The notes beneath the pieces are model-generated. The model was given only the letters and a program-made list of their open reading frames with translations, did no database searches and had not been told where the DNA came from. The translations under genes were made by a program, and so were the position numbers. DNA of 64,000 nucleotides from Acinetobacter guerrae (lineage in GTDB: Bacteria; Pseudomonadota; Gammaproteobacteria; Pseudomonadales; Moraxellaceae): NCBI RefSeq assembly GCF_009372255.1, contig NZ_LXGN01000005.1:212942-276941 (forward strand), read 5' to 3'. Shown here piece after piece: positions 36,147-46,518 of the stretch. Every line of letters begins with the position of its first letter. Within the stretch, counting starts at the first letter, position 1.

Positions 36147-36956
36147 ATGAAAAAACTTCTTCTTACTAGCCTAATTGTTTTATCTTCAACTGTTTTTGCT
36201 GCGGAAACTGCACCGCAAGCCAATTCAGCAAATAACCCTTTTGCCAAAGCGGAGCAGCTTTATAAAGATAAAAATTATAATGCGGCTTATCAAGAAATGG
36301 ATCGTTTAGCAAAAACAGGCAATGCTCAGGCGATTTACAATCAGGGATTTATGAGTGAATTGGGTCAAGGTACTGCTCAGGATTCCAAAAAAGCATTATC
36401 CGCTTATGAAGAAGCCTCCAATAAAGGTTATCCAGTCGCCACTTATCGTCTTGCTCAAATTTATATGGCAGGTGAGCTAGGCGTCACTAAAGATGAGAAA
36501 AAAGGACGCGAATATCTGGAAAAAGCATCAAATGCAGGTTTGGATGAAGCAACTGTAGAACTTGCAGTCTTGTTGTTTGCCGAAAACAAAGATGCATCAA
36601 ATAAACTTGCCTTACAAAAACTTCAGCCCTTAATTAACAAAAATAATTATCGTGCCATACACCTAAAAGCAATTTATGACATTAGTAATGGTTTTAAAAC
36701 CAAGAATGAAGCCGCAGTTAAAGTCGGTTTAGCCAGTATCGAGAGTTTGGCTAAAAAAGGTTATATCCCTGCGCTAATGGCAGTTGGAAATATGATGACC
36801 AATGGCAATATTGTGCCGCAAAATCTGCCTGAAGCACGAAAAATCTTTGCTGCTTTAGCACAGGATAATGTTCCTCAGGCCAAAGAGTCACTGGCTGCGG
36901 TAGATAAACTGATCGCGGAAAAAGCGAAAGCACCGACCACCAAAGCAAAAAGCTAG
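36147..36956 (+). CDS. Periplasmic Sel1-repeat protein
   Basis: 269 residues from the ATG at 36147, with AGGA six bases upstream; a GTG at 36123 is in frame but lacks such a site. A signal peptide ends near TVFA-AE. Sel1-like helical repeats are visible: AIYNQGFMSELGQGTAQDSKKALSAYEEAS, TYRLAQIYMAGELGVTKDEKKGREYLEKAS and ALMAVGNMMTNGNIVPQNLPEARKIFAAL, each about 36 residues. Such repeats bind proteins; the partner is unknown. The tail is Lys/Ala-rich. Confidence 0.82.
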   Translation: MKKLLLTSLIVLSSTVFAAETAPQANSANNPFAKAEQLYKDKNYNAAYQEMDRLAKTGNAQAIYNQGFMSELGQGTAQDSKKALSAYEEASNKGYPVATYRLAQIYMAGELGVTKDEKKGREYLEKASNAGLDEATVELAVLLFAENKDASNKLALQKLQPLINKNNYRAIHLKAIYDISNGFKTKNEAAVKVGLASIESLAKKGYIPALMAVGNMMTNGNIVPQNLPEARKIFAALAQDNVPQAKESLAAVDKLIAEKAKAPTTKAKS

Positions 36957-36970
36957 ATCAATCAACATAT

Positions 36971-36999
36971 GATTTTGCCTCACTCCCTGAGGCAAAATT
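36971..36999. terminator. Convergent-gene hairpin after the Sel1 gene
   Basis: A perfect 11-bp stem ATTTTGCCTCA/TGAGGCAAAAT with a 5-base loop, between convergent genes. T runs are short, so strength is uncertain. Confidence 0.65.
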
Positions 37000-37001
37000 A
37001 T

Positions 37002-37925
37002 TTACCACCAAAGCATGATTAAACCACTAATGCCAGCAAAACCCAAAATCGTACTTAGCATTAAGGGAGTTAAAGCACGTTCATTTAGACCATAAGCCTG
37101 TCCAAAAATTCCAAAGGCAATCGGCATCGGTAATGCAGCTAGAATGGTTCCCGCATATAACATTTCTTGGCTCACATCTGGCAAAATCCGCAGTAAGCAA
37201 TAGATCATTAAAGGCATCAGGATAACTTTAAAAGCCACTAACAAACCACTTTGCAGATTCAAAGCACTCATACCCATTCCAACCAAACTTCCACCAATCA
37301 CAAATAATGCTAAAGGCGATGCTGTTTTCCCTAATAAGGCTAAAGATTGATCAACTAAAGTAGGCAAGCGGATATCTAACAAGATACAACTCATCCCCAA
37401 AATAATGGCAATAATCACAGGATTTTTAAGCAGGCTTTTCACTGTTTTCTGCATCAGCGCCCATACTTTTTGTTGTTCTTGTTGCCCTGCTTCTGCTAAT
37501 GCCAGAACCAAAGTCAATATCAATAAATTTTCCAGAATAAGTGTCAATGAAATATAAATCGCAGCATGTGACCCCATCAACAAACTCAATACAGCCGTTC
37601 CAATAAAACCTGTGTTTGACATTGATGCACCCATTGCCAAAACAGCAGTTGGTGTCAGGTCATATGAAAAGCAATAACGATAACAATAAAATGCCAATCC
37701 AAAGATAATTAAAGAACCGCCACCATAGGCGATAAAATAAGAAGGATGCCAAATATCATTTAGGCTTTTATTGGACAATGCATACAATAGAAAAGCAGGT
37801 AAGGCAATTTTGATAATAAATGCACTCAATGCTTTGATCTGATCAGGTGTAATCAGCCGAATTGAAACACTCAAGTAACCTGCCAACAATAATAGAAAAA
37901 TTGGTACGATGACCTGTACAACCAC
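37002..37925 (-). CDS. AEC (auxin efflux carrier) family permease
   Basis: 307 residues from the GTG at 37925, with AAGGA 7 bases upstream; a TTG at 37964 is a weaker alternative. About ten membrane segments; the start VPIFLLLLAGYLSV and the late ILAALPMPIAFGIFGQAYGL fit the AEC family (bile acid:sodium symporter fold), which moves small organic acids such as malonate or malate. The substrate is not predictable here. It lies downstream of the Old Yellow Enzyme gene on the same strand with a gap of about 60 bases. Confidence 0.82.
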   Translation of the reverse strand: MVVQVIVPIFLLLLAGYLSVSIRLITPDQIKALSAFIIKIALPAFLLYALSNKSLNDIWHPSYFIAYGGGSLIIFGLAFYCYRYCFSYDLTPTAVLAMGASMSNTGFIGTAVLSLLMGSHAAIYISLTLILENLLILTLVLALAEAGQQEQQKVWALMQKTVKSLLKNPVIIAIILGMSCILLDIRLPTLVDQSLALLGKTASPLALFVIGGSLVGMGMSALNLQSGLLVAFKVILMPLMIYCLLRILPDVSQEMLYAGTILAALPMPIAFGIFGQAYGLNERALTPLMLSTILGFAGISGLIMLWW

Positions 37926-37985
37926 ATTGGCATCCTTTTTATCAAAACAAAAAGACGCAACCAAGTGCGCCTTTTGCTAAAAAAA

Positions 37986-39101
37986 TTAGTGGTTAAATGG
38001 TTTGAATAATTCTTTTAAGCCATGCGGTTGGCAACGCAAATATTGTGGTGAAATCTCAATTTCAGCACCTAATGCAGCAGCTGCATGCCAAGGCCAGCGT
38101 GGATCGTATTGAATAGCTCTTGCCAGTGCAATCGCGTCAGCCTGATCGTTTTGCAAAATAGCTTCAGCTTGTTCTGGCTCTGTGATCAAACCCACTGCAA
38201 TCACAGGAATTGAAACTTTAGATTTAATCTGCTGGGCAAAAGGCACCTGATAGTTGGCACCAATTTTAATGTCCTGAAGCTCATGTAAACCGCCACTGGA
38301 AACATGAATATATACAGCACCTAATTGCTGCAAAGCCAAAGATAAACCAATGCTGGACTCTACATCCCAACCATGCGCAGGCTGCATCCAGTCTGTCGCA
38401 GAAATACGGATACCCACGGGAAAATCCTGAGGAACTGCGGTTTTAATCGCTTGCAGAACTTCTAGTGTCATCCGAATCCGATTTTCAAATGCCCCCCCAT
38501 ATTCATCCGTACGCTGATTCGACAACGGCGATAAAAACTGATGTAACAAATAACCATGTGCCGCATGAACTTCGATGAGTTGAAAACCTGCTTCCACAGC
38601 ACGAACTGCCGCAGCAGCAAAGTCTGCCTGAATCTGTTTGATCTCATCAATACTTAATGAATGCGGGAGCAAGTCATGAGCACCAAATGCAATTTCACTC
38701 GGTGCAACCGTTTGCCAACCATGTACATGATCTGGAGCAATTTGTCCTTTACCTAACCACGGTTTATCGGTAGACGCCTTACGCCCTGCATGAGCCAGTT
38801 GTATACCAAATGGAACTGGGGACAGTTGCTGGATTTTCTCCAGTAACGCCTTGATTTTGTCTCGTTGATTATCATTCCAAAGTCCGACATCGGCATAACT
38901 GATTCGCCCTTGAGATTGAACGGCAGAGGCTTCAATAATACAAAGGCCTGCTCCTGACAATGCATAACTCGCCCATTGCTGCTCATGCCAATAGGTAATT
39001 TCACCATGATCAGTTGCAGAATATTGGCACATCGGTGCAATCACAATTTTATTGCTAAGTTGCAATGAACCAAACGCGATACTTTCAAATAATTTTGCCA
39101 C
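37986..39101 (-). CDS. Old Yellow Enzyme family NADH:flavin oxidoreductase (YqjM/XenA-like)
   Basis: 371 residues. TIM barrel with FMN. The start KIVIAPMCQYSA carries the cysteine characteristic of the YqjM/xenobiotic-reductase branch; QLAHAGRKAS, the substrate histidines in EVHAAHGYLLHQFLSP and NQRTDEYGG follow. These enzymes reduce activated carbon-carbon double bonds. The physiological substrate is unknown. Confidence 0.9.
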   Translation of the reverse strand: MAKLFESIAFGSLQLSNKIVIAPMCQYSATDHGEITYWHEQQWASYALSGAGLCIIEASAVQSQGRISYADVGLWNDNQRDKIKALLEKIQQLSPVPFGIQLAHAGRKASTDKPWLGKGQIAPDHVHGWQTVAPSEIAFGAHDLLPHSLSIDEIKQIQADFAAAAVRAVEAGFQLIEVHAAHGYLLHQFLSPLSNQRTDEYGGAFENRIRMTLEVLQAIKTAVPQDFPVGIRISATDWMQPAHGWDVESSIGLSLALQQLGAVYIHVSSGGLHELQDIKIGANYQVPFAQQIKSKVSIPVIAVGLITEPEQAEAILQNDQADAIALARAIQYDPRWPWHAAAALGAEIEISPQYLRCQPHGLKELFKPFNH

Positions 39102-39129
39102 TTGTCACCTCTATGCATATTGATTTTGA

Positions 39130-41277
39130 TCAAAATTGTTTACTTACTCGTAATCCTGCACTCCAGTTACGTCCATCCGCAGGTTCAAAAAAGCGTGAGT
39201 TACCGTCATTCACAATGACAGATCCGACATAGTCTTTGTCCAATAAATTATCGACACGGCTGAAAATATTGACTTTCCAGTCCTGTAACTGCCATGCATA
39301 ACCCGCATACGCTGCTAACACTGTATAGCTTGGTGCTGTATCTGTATTTTGGTCATCGACATAGATTTTATCGTTGTATTGGGCATCGACCCCGCCATAA
39401 AAACCAGTTTGCGGCTTCCATGACAATGCGAGATAGGCCTGATTTTTGGCAATACCTGGAATGTAAGCATCTTTATCAATCGCTTTTGCTACAACTTTGC
39501 CATTTTTGTCATAGATTGCTGCAGTGTTGCTATCAAATTTTGCATCCAGATAAGCATAACTTGCAGTCGCAATCAGATCACGCCAGAGCTGTTTATTCCA
39601 AGAAAATTCGATACCTTCACGTAGGGTCTGATCTGCATTACGAAAAGTAGAACGTCCATCAACACTACCCGCTGAAACAATGTCATCTTTGGTTTTGGTC
39701 TGAAAAACAGCCAAAGTAAAATCACCGAGCAGATTTTGTGACTTTAAGCCTGCCTCGTAGGTATCACTATTGGATGGTTTTAGATCAAAGTTAAAACCTG
39801 AAATGCTTACATCCGTGTTATAGGCCATTTCGGTAAAGGTTGGTGTTTCAAACCCTTTGGCGTAACTGACATAAGCCAAAAGTTCAGGAATGATTTGCCA
39901 ACTTAAAGCCGCCGAAGGTAAAACCTTAGAATAATCTGTCTTACCACTGTCATCTGGATTGCTTACAGTGATGTAATTATCATCCGATTTATAATGGACA
40001 TTACTATAACGCACGCCTGTATCTAAACGCCATGTAGGTAAAAACTGCCATGACGCCTGTAAATAAGGATCAATATTCCATAATGTATTGTCTTCATCAC
40101 GGCGTAAAGTACCTTTAACCCCATAACTCGGCTGATTGTTTATTAAGGTAAAATTTTCATAACCTTGACGATCCTCATCCATCGCATCTAAGGCCACGCC
40201 TGCACTCACGGTGATATTTGGAAGAAGTTCTTTGCCAGTCCAGCGTAGATCTGCGCCATAATAATTACGTTCAAAATCAATCACACCACCTGCATGACGT
40301 GGATTGGTTTGTGCAGATCTAGGAATAGATTGATACTGTGTCACTTCACGATGACCAAAGTAAGCCATCGCATACAATTCATTTTTATCATTTAATGGCT
40401 TTAACCAAGTCAATCCTGTTTGTGTCTGTTCAATTTCTTTGCGCACATCGTAGCTATTATTGGCATCATTGACTTGTTTTGGATTGGCCTTCCATTGGTC
40501 ACGTGTCAATCCTTGCGGATCATCAGCATTAATTTTTAAATAATTGGTAATCCAGTTAATTTTAGAACCATCTTCAAGATTCCACGTGAGTTTGGCATTA
40601 TTCAAAACCTTATTGGCAGCGCTATGATCTCGGTAACCATCGGTATCGAAGTATGATGAACTAATCACATAGCTCGGTTGATTGGCTTGTTTTTCACCGC
40701 CCTGCAACACTATTCCTGCACGATTTTTATCATGACTTCCCCCCGAATAACTCAGTTCAACAGAGTCTTTGCCTTGACCTTCTTTGGTGGTTGTCAACAA
40801 AGTACCACCTGATGAATTACCATATATTGAAGAAAAAGGCCCTGTTAAAACTTCAATATGATCCAAACTGCTCAAATCGATATTGGACGTTTGCCCCTGA
40901 CCATCTGGCATCGTAGCAGGAATACCGTCCACATATAAACGAATACCACGCACACCAAAAGTTGAACGCGCACCAAAACCACGCATGGAAAGTTGTAAAT
41001 CCTGTGCATAATTCTCACGATTATGTAGTTGCAAACTTGGAATACCTTTGACAACTTCTGTCAAATTGACCTGTGAGCTTTCATCCTGCTTGGGCGCATC
41101 AATGCGAAAAACCGAAGCAGGAGTTTGCAAATACGTTGTATCAGTACGAGTTGCTTCTACTTTAATGGTCGGCAATGCAACTGGTTCTTGCACTTGTGCC
41201 CACGCAGAACCGCTAATACTGAAACCAGAAAGTAAAAACATGGAAGAATATAATGTATTGAATTGCATAAAGCGCAT
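39130..41277 (-). CDS. TonB-dependent outer membrane receptor
   Basis: 715 residues. A signal peptide ends near SAWA-QV, with a TonB-box-like stretch LPTIKVEATR just after. The plug domain (about residues 50-160) has LSMRGFGARSTFGVRGIRLYVDGIPATMPDGQGQ and GPFSSIYGNSSGG. The 22-strand barrel ends NWSAGLRVSKQF. AAGGA lies 7 bases before the ATG at 41277. It imports an iron complex, cobalamin or another large nutrient; the substrate is not clear and I see no Fur box. The barrel shows no truncation. Confidence 0.9.
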   Translation of the reverse strand: MRFMQFNTLYSSMFLLSGFSISGSAWAQVQEPVALPTIKVEATRTDTTYLQTPASVFRIDAPKQDESSQVNLTEVVKGIPSLQLHNRENYAQDLQLSMRGFGARSTFGVRGIRLYVDGIPATMPDGQGQTSNIDLSSLDHIEVLTGPFSSIYGNSSGGTLLTTTKEGQGKDSVELSYSGGSHDKNRAGIVLQGGEKQANQPSYVISSSYFDTDGYRDHSAANKVLNNAKLTWNLEDGSKINWITNYLKINADDPQGLTRDQWKANPKQVNDANNSYDVRKEIEQTQTGLTWLKPLNDKNELYAMAYFGHREVTQYQSIPRSAQTNPRHAGGVIDFERNYYGADLRWTGKELLPNITVSAGVALDAMDEDRQGYENFTLINNQPSYGVKGTLRRDEDNTLWNIDPYLQASWQFLPTWRLDTGVRYSNVHYKSDDNYITVSNPDDSGKTDYSKVLPSAALSWQIIPELLAYVSYAKGFETPTFTEMAYNTDVSISGFNFDLKPSNSDTYEAGLKSQNLLGDFTLAVFQTKTKDDIVSAGSVDGRSTFRNADQTLREGIEFSWNKQLWRDLIATASYAYLDAKFDSNTAAIYDKNGKVVAKAIDKDAYIPGIAKNQAYLALSWKPQTGFYGGVDAQYNDKIYVDDQNTDTAPSYTVLAAYAGYAWQLQDWKVNIFSRVDNLLDKDYVGSVIVNDGNSRFFEPADGRNWSAGLRVSKQF

Positions 41278-41428
41278 TCAGTTATCCTTTAATATCTATG
41301 ATGAGCCAAAAAATATTTGTTATATAATTTAGTATCTAAAGTTTAACATATCGACAAAAAGCGATTTTAATCAATCACGCTCATTTTCAATATATCAATT
41401 TGGTTATTTTGATTGATCGGTCAAAATT

Positions 41429-41995
41429 TTAGCGGCTTAAACTGGGATGATCTTTCCAGCAATAGCGTTCCAACCAGTCTTTTGCTTCCTCGGCATAGTC
41501 GATTCCAATCCGTTTTTCTCGAACGACTTCTGGCTGAAGGGTCTTATTTTCCACCCATAACCCTGTTTCGACACCTAATGTTTTGCCTTTAAATCTGTCT
41601 GAAATACCTAATCGTTTAGTCAATTTTCCAGGACCAGATAAATGCTTGAAGTCTGTTTTAGAAACGGCATCTTCGAAAAAAGCAGCTCTAAGCATCACTC
41701 CCTCAGGTTCACGTTCAGTCTGCGTAATTAAATTAAGCATATGATGAATACCATAGATAAGATAGACATAAATATGCCCGCCAGATCGATACATCACCTC
41801 GGTTCGGGCAGTATGTCGTCCACCGTAGTTATGACTGGCTTTATCGCGAATTCCTAAATAAGCTTCTGTTTCACTGATGATACAACGTAGAATTTCACCA
41901 TTGTCCTGACGTACACAAAGCTGACAGCCAATTAATTGTTCAGCCACAATCGATGTATCACGTTGAAACCATGTTAATGGTAAAATTTCTGACAT
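41429..41995 (-). CDS. mpg: DNA-3-methyladenine glycosylase (MPG/AAG type)
   Basis: 188 residues. Typical motifs: ISETEAYLG (catalytic Glu), ASHNYGGRHTART and VYLIYGIHHMLN, then LSGPGKLTKRLGI. It removes alkylated bases such as 3-methyladenine from DNA. The pattern is of the eukaryote-like AAG fold, not E. coli Tag or AlkA. Convenient context: it diverges from mutM, another DNA glycosylase. Confidence 0.9.
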   Translation of the reverse strand: MSEILPLTWFQRDTSIVAEQLIGCQLCVRQDNGEILRCIISETEAYLGIRDKASHNYGGRHTARTEVMYRSGGHIYVYLIYGIHHMLNLITQTEREPEGVMLRAAFFEDAVSKTDFKHLSGPGKLTKRLGISDRFKGKTLGVETGLWVENKTLQPEVVREKRIGIDYAEEAKDWLERYCWKDHPSLSR

Positions 41996-42120
41996 CTCAG
42001 TTCCAAAAGTGAATTAAATGAAAGGAAATGACACAATATTTATAGATGACACAACCGCTCAGGTTTGTCATTGATGTAATCATCCCCATATTAACACCGA
42101 ATGATTTTATCGAGCCGTAA

Positions 42121-42945
42121 ATGCCAGAATTACCTGAAGTTGAAACGACAAAAACCAGTTTATTGCCCTTATTAGAGCAACGTGTACTAAACGTTGAAGT
42201 TAGAGAGTCACGATTACGCTGGCCAATTCCAGAAGATATTTCTCGGCTGAAAGGACAGCGTTTATTGGGTTTAAAAAGACGTTCCAAATATATTCTGGCT
42301 GAGTTTGAGCAAGATCAGATGCTATGGCATCTGGGCATGTCGGGCGGTTTTCGTCTGGCTACAGCTCAGGATGAATTACGCAAACATGATCATTTGATGA
42401 TAAGTTTTGAGGATGGTACGCAATTACGTTATCACGATCCACGTCGTTTTGGCTGTATTTTATGGCTCAATGATGAGTCCCAAACCAAACTACTGAATCC
42501 ACTTGGCCCAGAACCGTTAAGTGATGATTTTAATGCTGATTATCTTTATCAAAAGCTTAAAAGCAAACAAGTCGGCATAAAAATTGCAATTATGGATAAT
42601 CACGTAGTGGTGGGTGTAGGTAATATTTACGCGACTGAAAGTCTGTTTAACTTAGGCATTCATCCCGCTCAACCCGCGCATAGTTTAAGCAAAAAGCAGA
42701 TGAGCCAATTGGTCATTGAAATCAAGCGCATTTTAACCTCAGCCATTCAGCTAGGTGGTTCAACTTTGCGTGACTTTACCAATGCAGTCGGTGAAAATGG
42801 CTATTTTCAGCAAACTTTATTGGCGTATGGTCGTGCAGGAGAAATGTGCGTAAACTGTGAAACAGCACTGGAAAATCTCAAACTTGGGCAACGCGCCAGT
42901 GTGTTTTGCCCCCAATGCCAACCTCTAAAACGTGTCAAAGTTTAA
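42121..42945 (+). CDS. mutM: Formamidopyrimidine-DNA glycosylase
   Basis: 274 residues. The catalytic N-terminus PELPEVETT (P2, E3 after Met removal) is intact; WHLGMSGGFR, the NHVVVGVGNIYATE helix and the C-terminal zinc finger CVNCETALENLKLGQRASVFCPQC are present. It removes 8-oxoguanine and ring-opened purines. The parvulin gene follows 33 bases later. Confidence 0.95.
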   Translation: MPELPEVETTKTSLLPLLEQRVLNVEVRESRLRWPIPEDISRLKGQRLLGLKRRSKYILAEFEQDQMLWHLGMSGGFRLATAQDELRKHDHLMISFEDGTQLRYHDPRRFGCILWLNDESQTKLLNPLGPEPLSDDFNADYLYQKLKSKQVGIKIAIMDNHVVVGVGNIYATESLFNLGIHPAQPAHSLSKKQMSQLVIEIKRILTSAIQLGGSTLRDFTNAVGENGYFQQTLLAYGRAGEMCVNCETALENLKLGQRASVFCPQCQPLKRVKV

Positions 42946-42978
42946 AATTTGTCCTCAACAGATTCGGGAGCCTTGCCC

Positions 42979-43266
42979 ATGCAAACTGCAATTGTTCGAC
43001 ATATTCTGGTTAAAGACAAAGATCTTGCGGAACAGCTAAAAAAGAAAATTTTATCTGGTGCTGATTTTTCAAAAATCGCAAAACAGTATTCAACCTGTAA
43101 CTCTGCCAAACGTGGCGGAGAACTTGGCGAAGTTAAAAAGGGTCAATTGGTCCCTGTGATTGACAAACTTGTGTTTACTGCTGCCGAACGAATCTTGCAT
43201 GGCCCAATCAAAAGTCAGTTTGGCTTTCATCTGGTCGAAGTTAAATTTAGAACTGAATTTGCTTAG
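42979..43266 (+). CDS. Cytoplasmic-type parvulin peptidylprolyl isomerase
   Basis: 95 residues from the ATG at 42979, with GGGAG 8 bases upstream; the frame is open further up but that is not needed. Rotamase motif: VRHILVKDKDLAEQL, the SKIAKQYSTC region and QFGFHLVEV, like the small PpiC. No signal peptide, so it is cytoplasmic. It catalyses prolyl cis-trans change in folding proteins. It probably rides on the mutM transcript. Confidence 0.9.
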   Translation: MQTAIVRHILVKDKDLAEQLKKKILSGADFSKIAKQYSTCNSAKRGGELGEVKKGQLVPVIDKLVFTAAERILHGPIKSQFGFHLVEVKFRTEFA

Positions 43267-43291
43267 TCTGTGTTTTAGCAGGGCTTAAAAC

Positions 43292-43651
43292 TTAAGTCCT
43301 GCCCTGTGTTTGCTCTTTTTTTGCATGCGGATTCATTTGGTATGTCCAGCTTTCAATCATTTCACCTGTCTCTAGCTCAACCATTACCTTGACTCGCTGA
43401 TATTGAAAACCTTCAAACTCATCTAGCATTGCCCAATGATCGGCCAGTTTATCGGTACTAAAAACTAATCCCGATACTTTAGGTGAATTTTCATCCAGAA
43501 CAAGTGCTGGCAAGCCCTGATCTGGTCCCCAATCCAGTGTATGAACAACACCTGAGACCGAAGCCTTACGCCATTCTCCTCCAATATCTCTCAGAATATG
43601 TGCATTTTCACGATCTGGACATAAGGTTCCATAGGCAAAAAGTCGGTTCAT
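43292..43651 (-). CDS. Gamma-glutamylcyclotransferase-like protein (YtfP/AIG2 type)
   Basis: 119 residues. The start LFAYGTLCPDREN has the YGTL substrate loop, and MLDEFEGF holds the catalytic glutamate position. Family enzymes release 5-oxoproline from gamma-glutamyl peptides or amines. The actual substrate is unknown. It is convergent with the parvulin gene. Confidence 0.85.
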   Translation of the reverse strand: MNRLFAYGTLCPDRENAHILRDIGGEWRKASVSGVVHTLDWGPDQGLPALVLDENSPKVSGLVFSTDKLADHWAMLDEFEGFQYQRVKVMVELETGEMIESWTYQMNPHAKKEQTQGRT

Positions 43652-43769
43652 GTCGGAGTAATCCTATTGTTAGCGCATGTTTCAGTCGCTTTATTTTAAG
43701 GATTCTGATAGAAAGCTCAAGTCACTGACATAACTAGAATGTTAATTGACATGCTCATCTATAAAGCAT

Positions 43770-43801
43770 AAAAAAACGGCATAAAATTATGCCGTTTTAA
43801 A
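43770..43801 (-). terminator. Intrinsic terminator of mscL
   Basis: AAAACGGCAT/ATGCCGTTTT perfect stem, with A/T runs on both sides, just after the mscL stop (13 bases). Confidence 0.85.
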
Positions 43802-43813
43802 AACTGATCCAAA

Positions 43814-44245
43814 TTAAGATTGTGGACGTTGTTTTAACTCATCACGAATTTCACGCAACAATTGAATATCCTCAGGTGTAGCAGCAGGAGCTTCTTCTTC
43901 CTTGCGGCGCATACGATTAATCAATTTCACCATCAGAAACACGACCCATGCCAAAATCAGGAAGTTAATTAAAATGGTCAGGAAATTACCGTAGGTCAAC
44001 ACATTGACACCTGCTTTTTGCAAAGCATCCAATGATTGTAAATTATTAGGATTTGCACCAAGCACAATATATTTCTGGGTAAAATCTACACCACCACCTG
44101 TAATCACACTAATCAAAGGCATAATGATGTCTTTCACTAATGAATCAACAATTTTACCAAATGCTCCACCGATGATGACACCGACAGCTAAATCAATCAT
44201 ATTGCCTTTGACAGCAAATTCTTTGAATTCTTGAATAATACTCAT
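43814..44245 (-). CDS. mscL: Large-conductance mechanosensitive channel
   Basis: 143 residues. The N-terminus [38 protein letters not shown] is the canonical MscL first helix and pore segment; the second membrane segment and RRKEEE cytoplasmic bundle follow. A homopentamer in the inner membrane that opens under extreme membrane tension. TGGAG lies several bases before the ATG at 44245. Confidence 0.95.
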   Translation of the reverse strand: MSIIQEFKEFAVKGNMIDLAVGVIIGGAFGKIVDSLVKDIIMPLISVITGGGVDFTQKYIVLGANPNNLQSLDALQKAGVNVLTYGNFLTILINFLILAWVVFLMVKLINRMRRKEEEAPAATPEDIQLLREIRDELKQRPQS

Positions 44246-44506
44246 GTCAATTTTCTCCAGACGGGAACCGCTATTCCCTTAATTTTTGTTTTCATTACGG
44301 CTGATTAACGCTGTTAATGAATGATGTACTAATGAATGTTAATTTAATGTTTTTCCAAAAAAAAGAAAGTTATTTCACACTTTAACAACATTTTTTATTT
44401 GAATGAAAATATGAACTTAAGCATGCTTAACAAAACATTTTATTGCAAATAAAAAACCGCTAAACGAATTTAGCGGTTTACTTACTGATCTTAGATCAAA
44501 ATCAAA
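44246..44506. other. A+T-rich gap between typA and mscL, with the typA terminator
   Basis: At 44452-44482 an AAACCGCTAAA/TTTAGCGGTTT stem forms the typA terminator (minus strand). The rest holds the mscL promoter region; nothing else was recognised. Confidence 0.7.
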
Positions 44507-46342
44507 TTATTTATCGCGATTACGTTTACGTTCATTTTCAGTCAAATAACGCTTACGGATACGAATTGATTTAGGAGTAACTTCAACTAACTCATCATCT
44601 TCAATGAATTCAAGTGCTTGTTCAAGCGTGTATTCAATTGCAGGTGTTAAAGTTAACGCATCGTCTGTACCAGAGGCACGAACGTTAGTCAGTTGTTTTG
44701 CTTTAGTTGGGTTTACTACCATATCATCTGAACGAGAGTTAATCCCGACGATCATACCTTCATAAACTTCTAACTGTGGTTTAGCGAACAAACGACCACG
44801 GTCTTGCAAGCTGAACAATGCATAGCCCAAGCAAGTCCCTTGAACCATTGAAATCAATACACCGTTTTGACGTTTCGCAACAGTACCTTGTTTAACAGGA
44901 CCATAATGCGAGAAGCTTGATGTCATAATCCCTGTACCAGAAGTCATGGTTAAGAATTCTGAACGGAAACCAATCAAACCACGTGAAGGAACAGTCGCTT
45001 CAATACGGATACGGCCTTTACCGTCCACTTCCATATTGGTCATTTCGCCTTTACGATGACCCATTTGCTCCATGACTGCACCTTGATGTTGTTCTTCAAC
45101 ATCAAAAGTCACGTTTTCGTATGGCTCTTGTTTTTCACCATCAACTTCTTTGATGATGACTTGTGGACGTGAAACGCCCATCTCAAAGCCTTCACGACGC
45201 ATGTTTTCAATCAAAACAGAAAGGTGAAGTTCACCACGACCAGATACTTTGAAACGGTCTGGACTGTCTGTATCTTCTACACGTAACGCAACGTTATGAA
45301 TCAATTCGCGATCAAGACGTTCACGAATATTACGTGAAGTGACAAATTTACCTTCTTTACCCGCAAACGGTGAGTTGTTGACTTGGAATGTCATCGATAC
45401 CGTTGGTTCATCTACAGATAATGGAGGTAATGCTTCAACATTTTTCGGATCACAAATAGTGTCAGAAATGTTTAATGCATCGATACCTGTAATACATACG
45501 ATGTCACCCGCAGATGCTTCTTCAACATCAATACGCTCTAAACCGTGGTAACCCATGATTTTTAAGATACGACCATTACGTGTCTTACCTTCTTTATCAA
45601 TCACAGTCACAGGAGTATTCGTTTTAACTGAACCACGTTGAATACGACCAACACCGATCACGCCAACGAAGCTGTTATAGTCAAGCGATGAAATTTGCAT
45701 CTGGAAAGGACCATCAGCATCAACTGCTGGCGGCTCAACGATATCAACAATCGTTTCAAACAACGGAGTCATGTCTTCAGCCAATTCTTCTGGCGCTGGA
45801 CCTGCAACACCACGTAAGCCTGAAGCATAAACAATTGGGAAATCTAACTGTTCGTCAGTCGCACCCAAGTTATCAAATAGATCAAAAACTTGATCGATCA
45901 CCCAGTCTGGACGAGCGCTCGGTTTATCTACTTTATTGATAATCACGATTGGTTTAAGACCACGTGCAAAGGCTTTTTGTGTCACAAAACGTGTTTGTGG
46001 CATTGGGCCTTCCTGAGCATCTACCAGAAGCAATACGCAGTCTACCATTGAAAGTACACGTTCTACTTCACCACCAAAGTCGGCGTGTCCCGGGGTATCC
46101 ACGATATTGATACGGTAAGTAATATCAGTACGTTTATCTAACCAAGTGATCGAAGTATTCTTTGCAAGAATAGTAATACCACGTTCACTTTCAAGTGCGT
46201 TCGAGTCCATGACACGCTCAATCTCGCCTGCACGATCACCTAAAGCACCTGATTGTTGTAGAAGTTTATCGACAAGCGTGGTTTTACCATGGTCGACGTG
46301 TGCAATAATTGCAATATTGCGGAGATTTTTGATATCTGACAT
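44507..46342 (-). CDS. typA: Ribosome-associated GTPase TypA/BipA
   Basis: 611 residues. GTPase motifs: [17 protein letters not shown] (G1), [10 protein letters not shown] (G2), [17 protein letters not shown] (G3), INKVDK (G4). Elongation factor-like domains II, III and V follow and the BipA C-terminal domain ends in [15 protein letters not shown]. It binds 70S ribosomes and aids 50S assembly at low temperature and under stress. It is divergent from the permease gene. Confidence 0.95.
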   Translation of the reverse strand: MSDIKNLRNIAIIAHVDHGKTTLVDKLLQQSGALGDRAGEIERVMDSNALESERGITILAKNTSITWLDKRTDITYRINIVDTPGHADFGGEVERVLSMVDCVLLLVDAQEGPMPQTRFVTQKAFARGLKPIVIINKVDKPSARPDWVIDQVFDLFDNLGATDEQLDFPIVYASGLRGVAGPAPEELAEDMTPLFETIVDIVEPPAVDADGPFQMQISSLDYNSFVGVIGVGRIQRGSVKTNTPVTVIDKEGKTRNGRILKIMGYHGLERIDVEEASAGDIVCITGIDALNISDTICDPKNVEALPPLSVDEPTVSMTFQVNNSPFAGKEGKFVTSRNIRERLDRELIHNVALRVEDTDSPDRFKVSGRGELHLSVLIENMRREGFEMGVSRPQVIIKEVDGEKQEPYENVTFDVEEQHQGAVMEQMGHRKGEMTNMEVDGKGRIRIEATVPSRGLIGFRSEFLTMTSGTGIMTSSFSHYGPVKQGTVAKRQNGVLISMVQGTCLGYALFSLQDRGRLFAKPQLEVYEGMIVGINSRSDDMVVNPTKAKQLTNVRASGTDDALTLTPAIEYTLEQALEFIEDDELVEVTPKSIRIRKRYLTENERKRNRDK

Positions 46343-46518
46343 GAAAATTCGATAAGCCTAAAACTTGAGGGCAAATTATACAGAAAAATCCTACATAAAA
46401 GTAGTGACAGTTTATTGACATCTGCTCGTTTTTTTCATGTCTTTGTCTTTTTCTCTTGGGTTAAAGAGATTATCTCGATTAGAATAGCGCCAATTTGAAG
46501 TTTAAGATTTCTCTTCCC

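Noticed and set aside
39294..39650. 118-codon plus-strand frame
   Set aside because: Antisense to the TonB-dependent receptor, no support.
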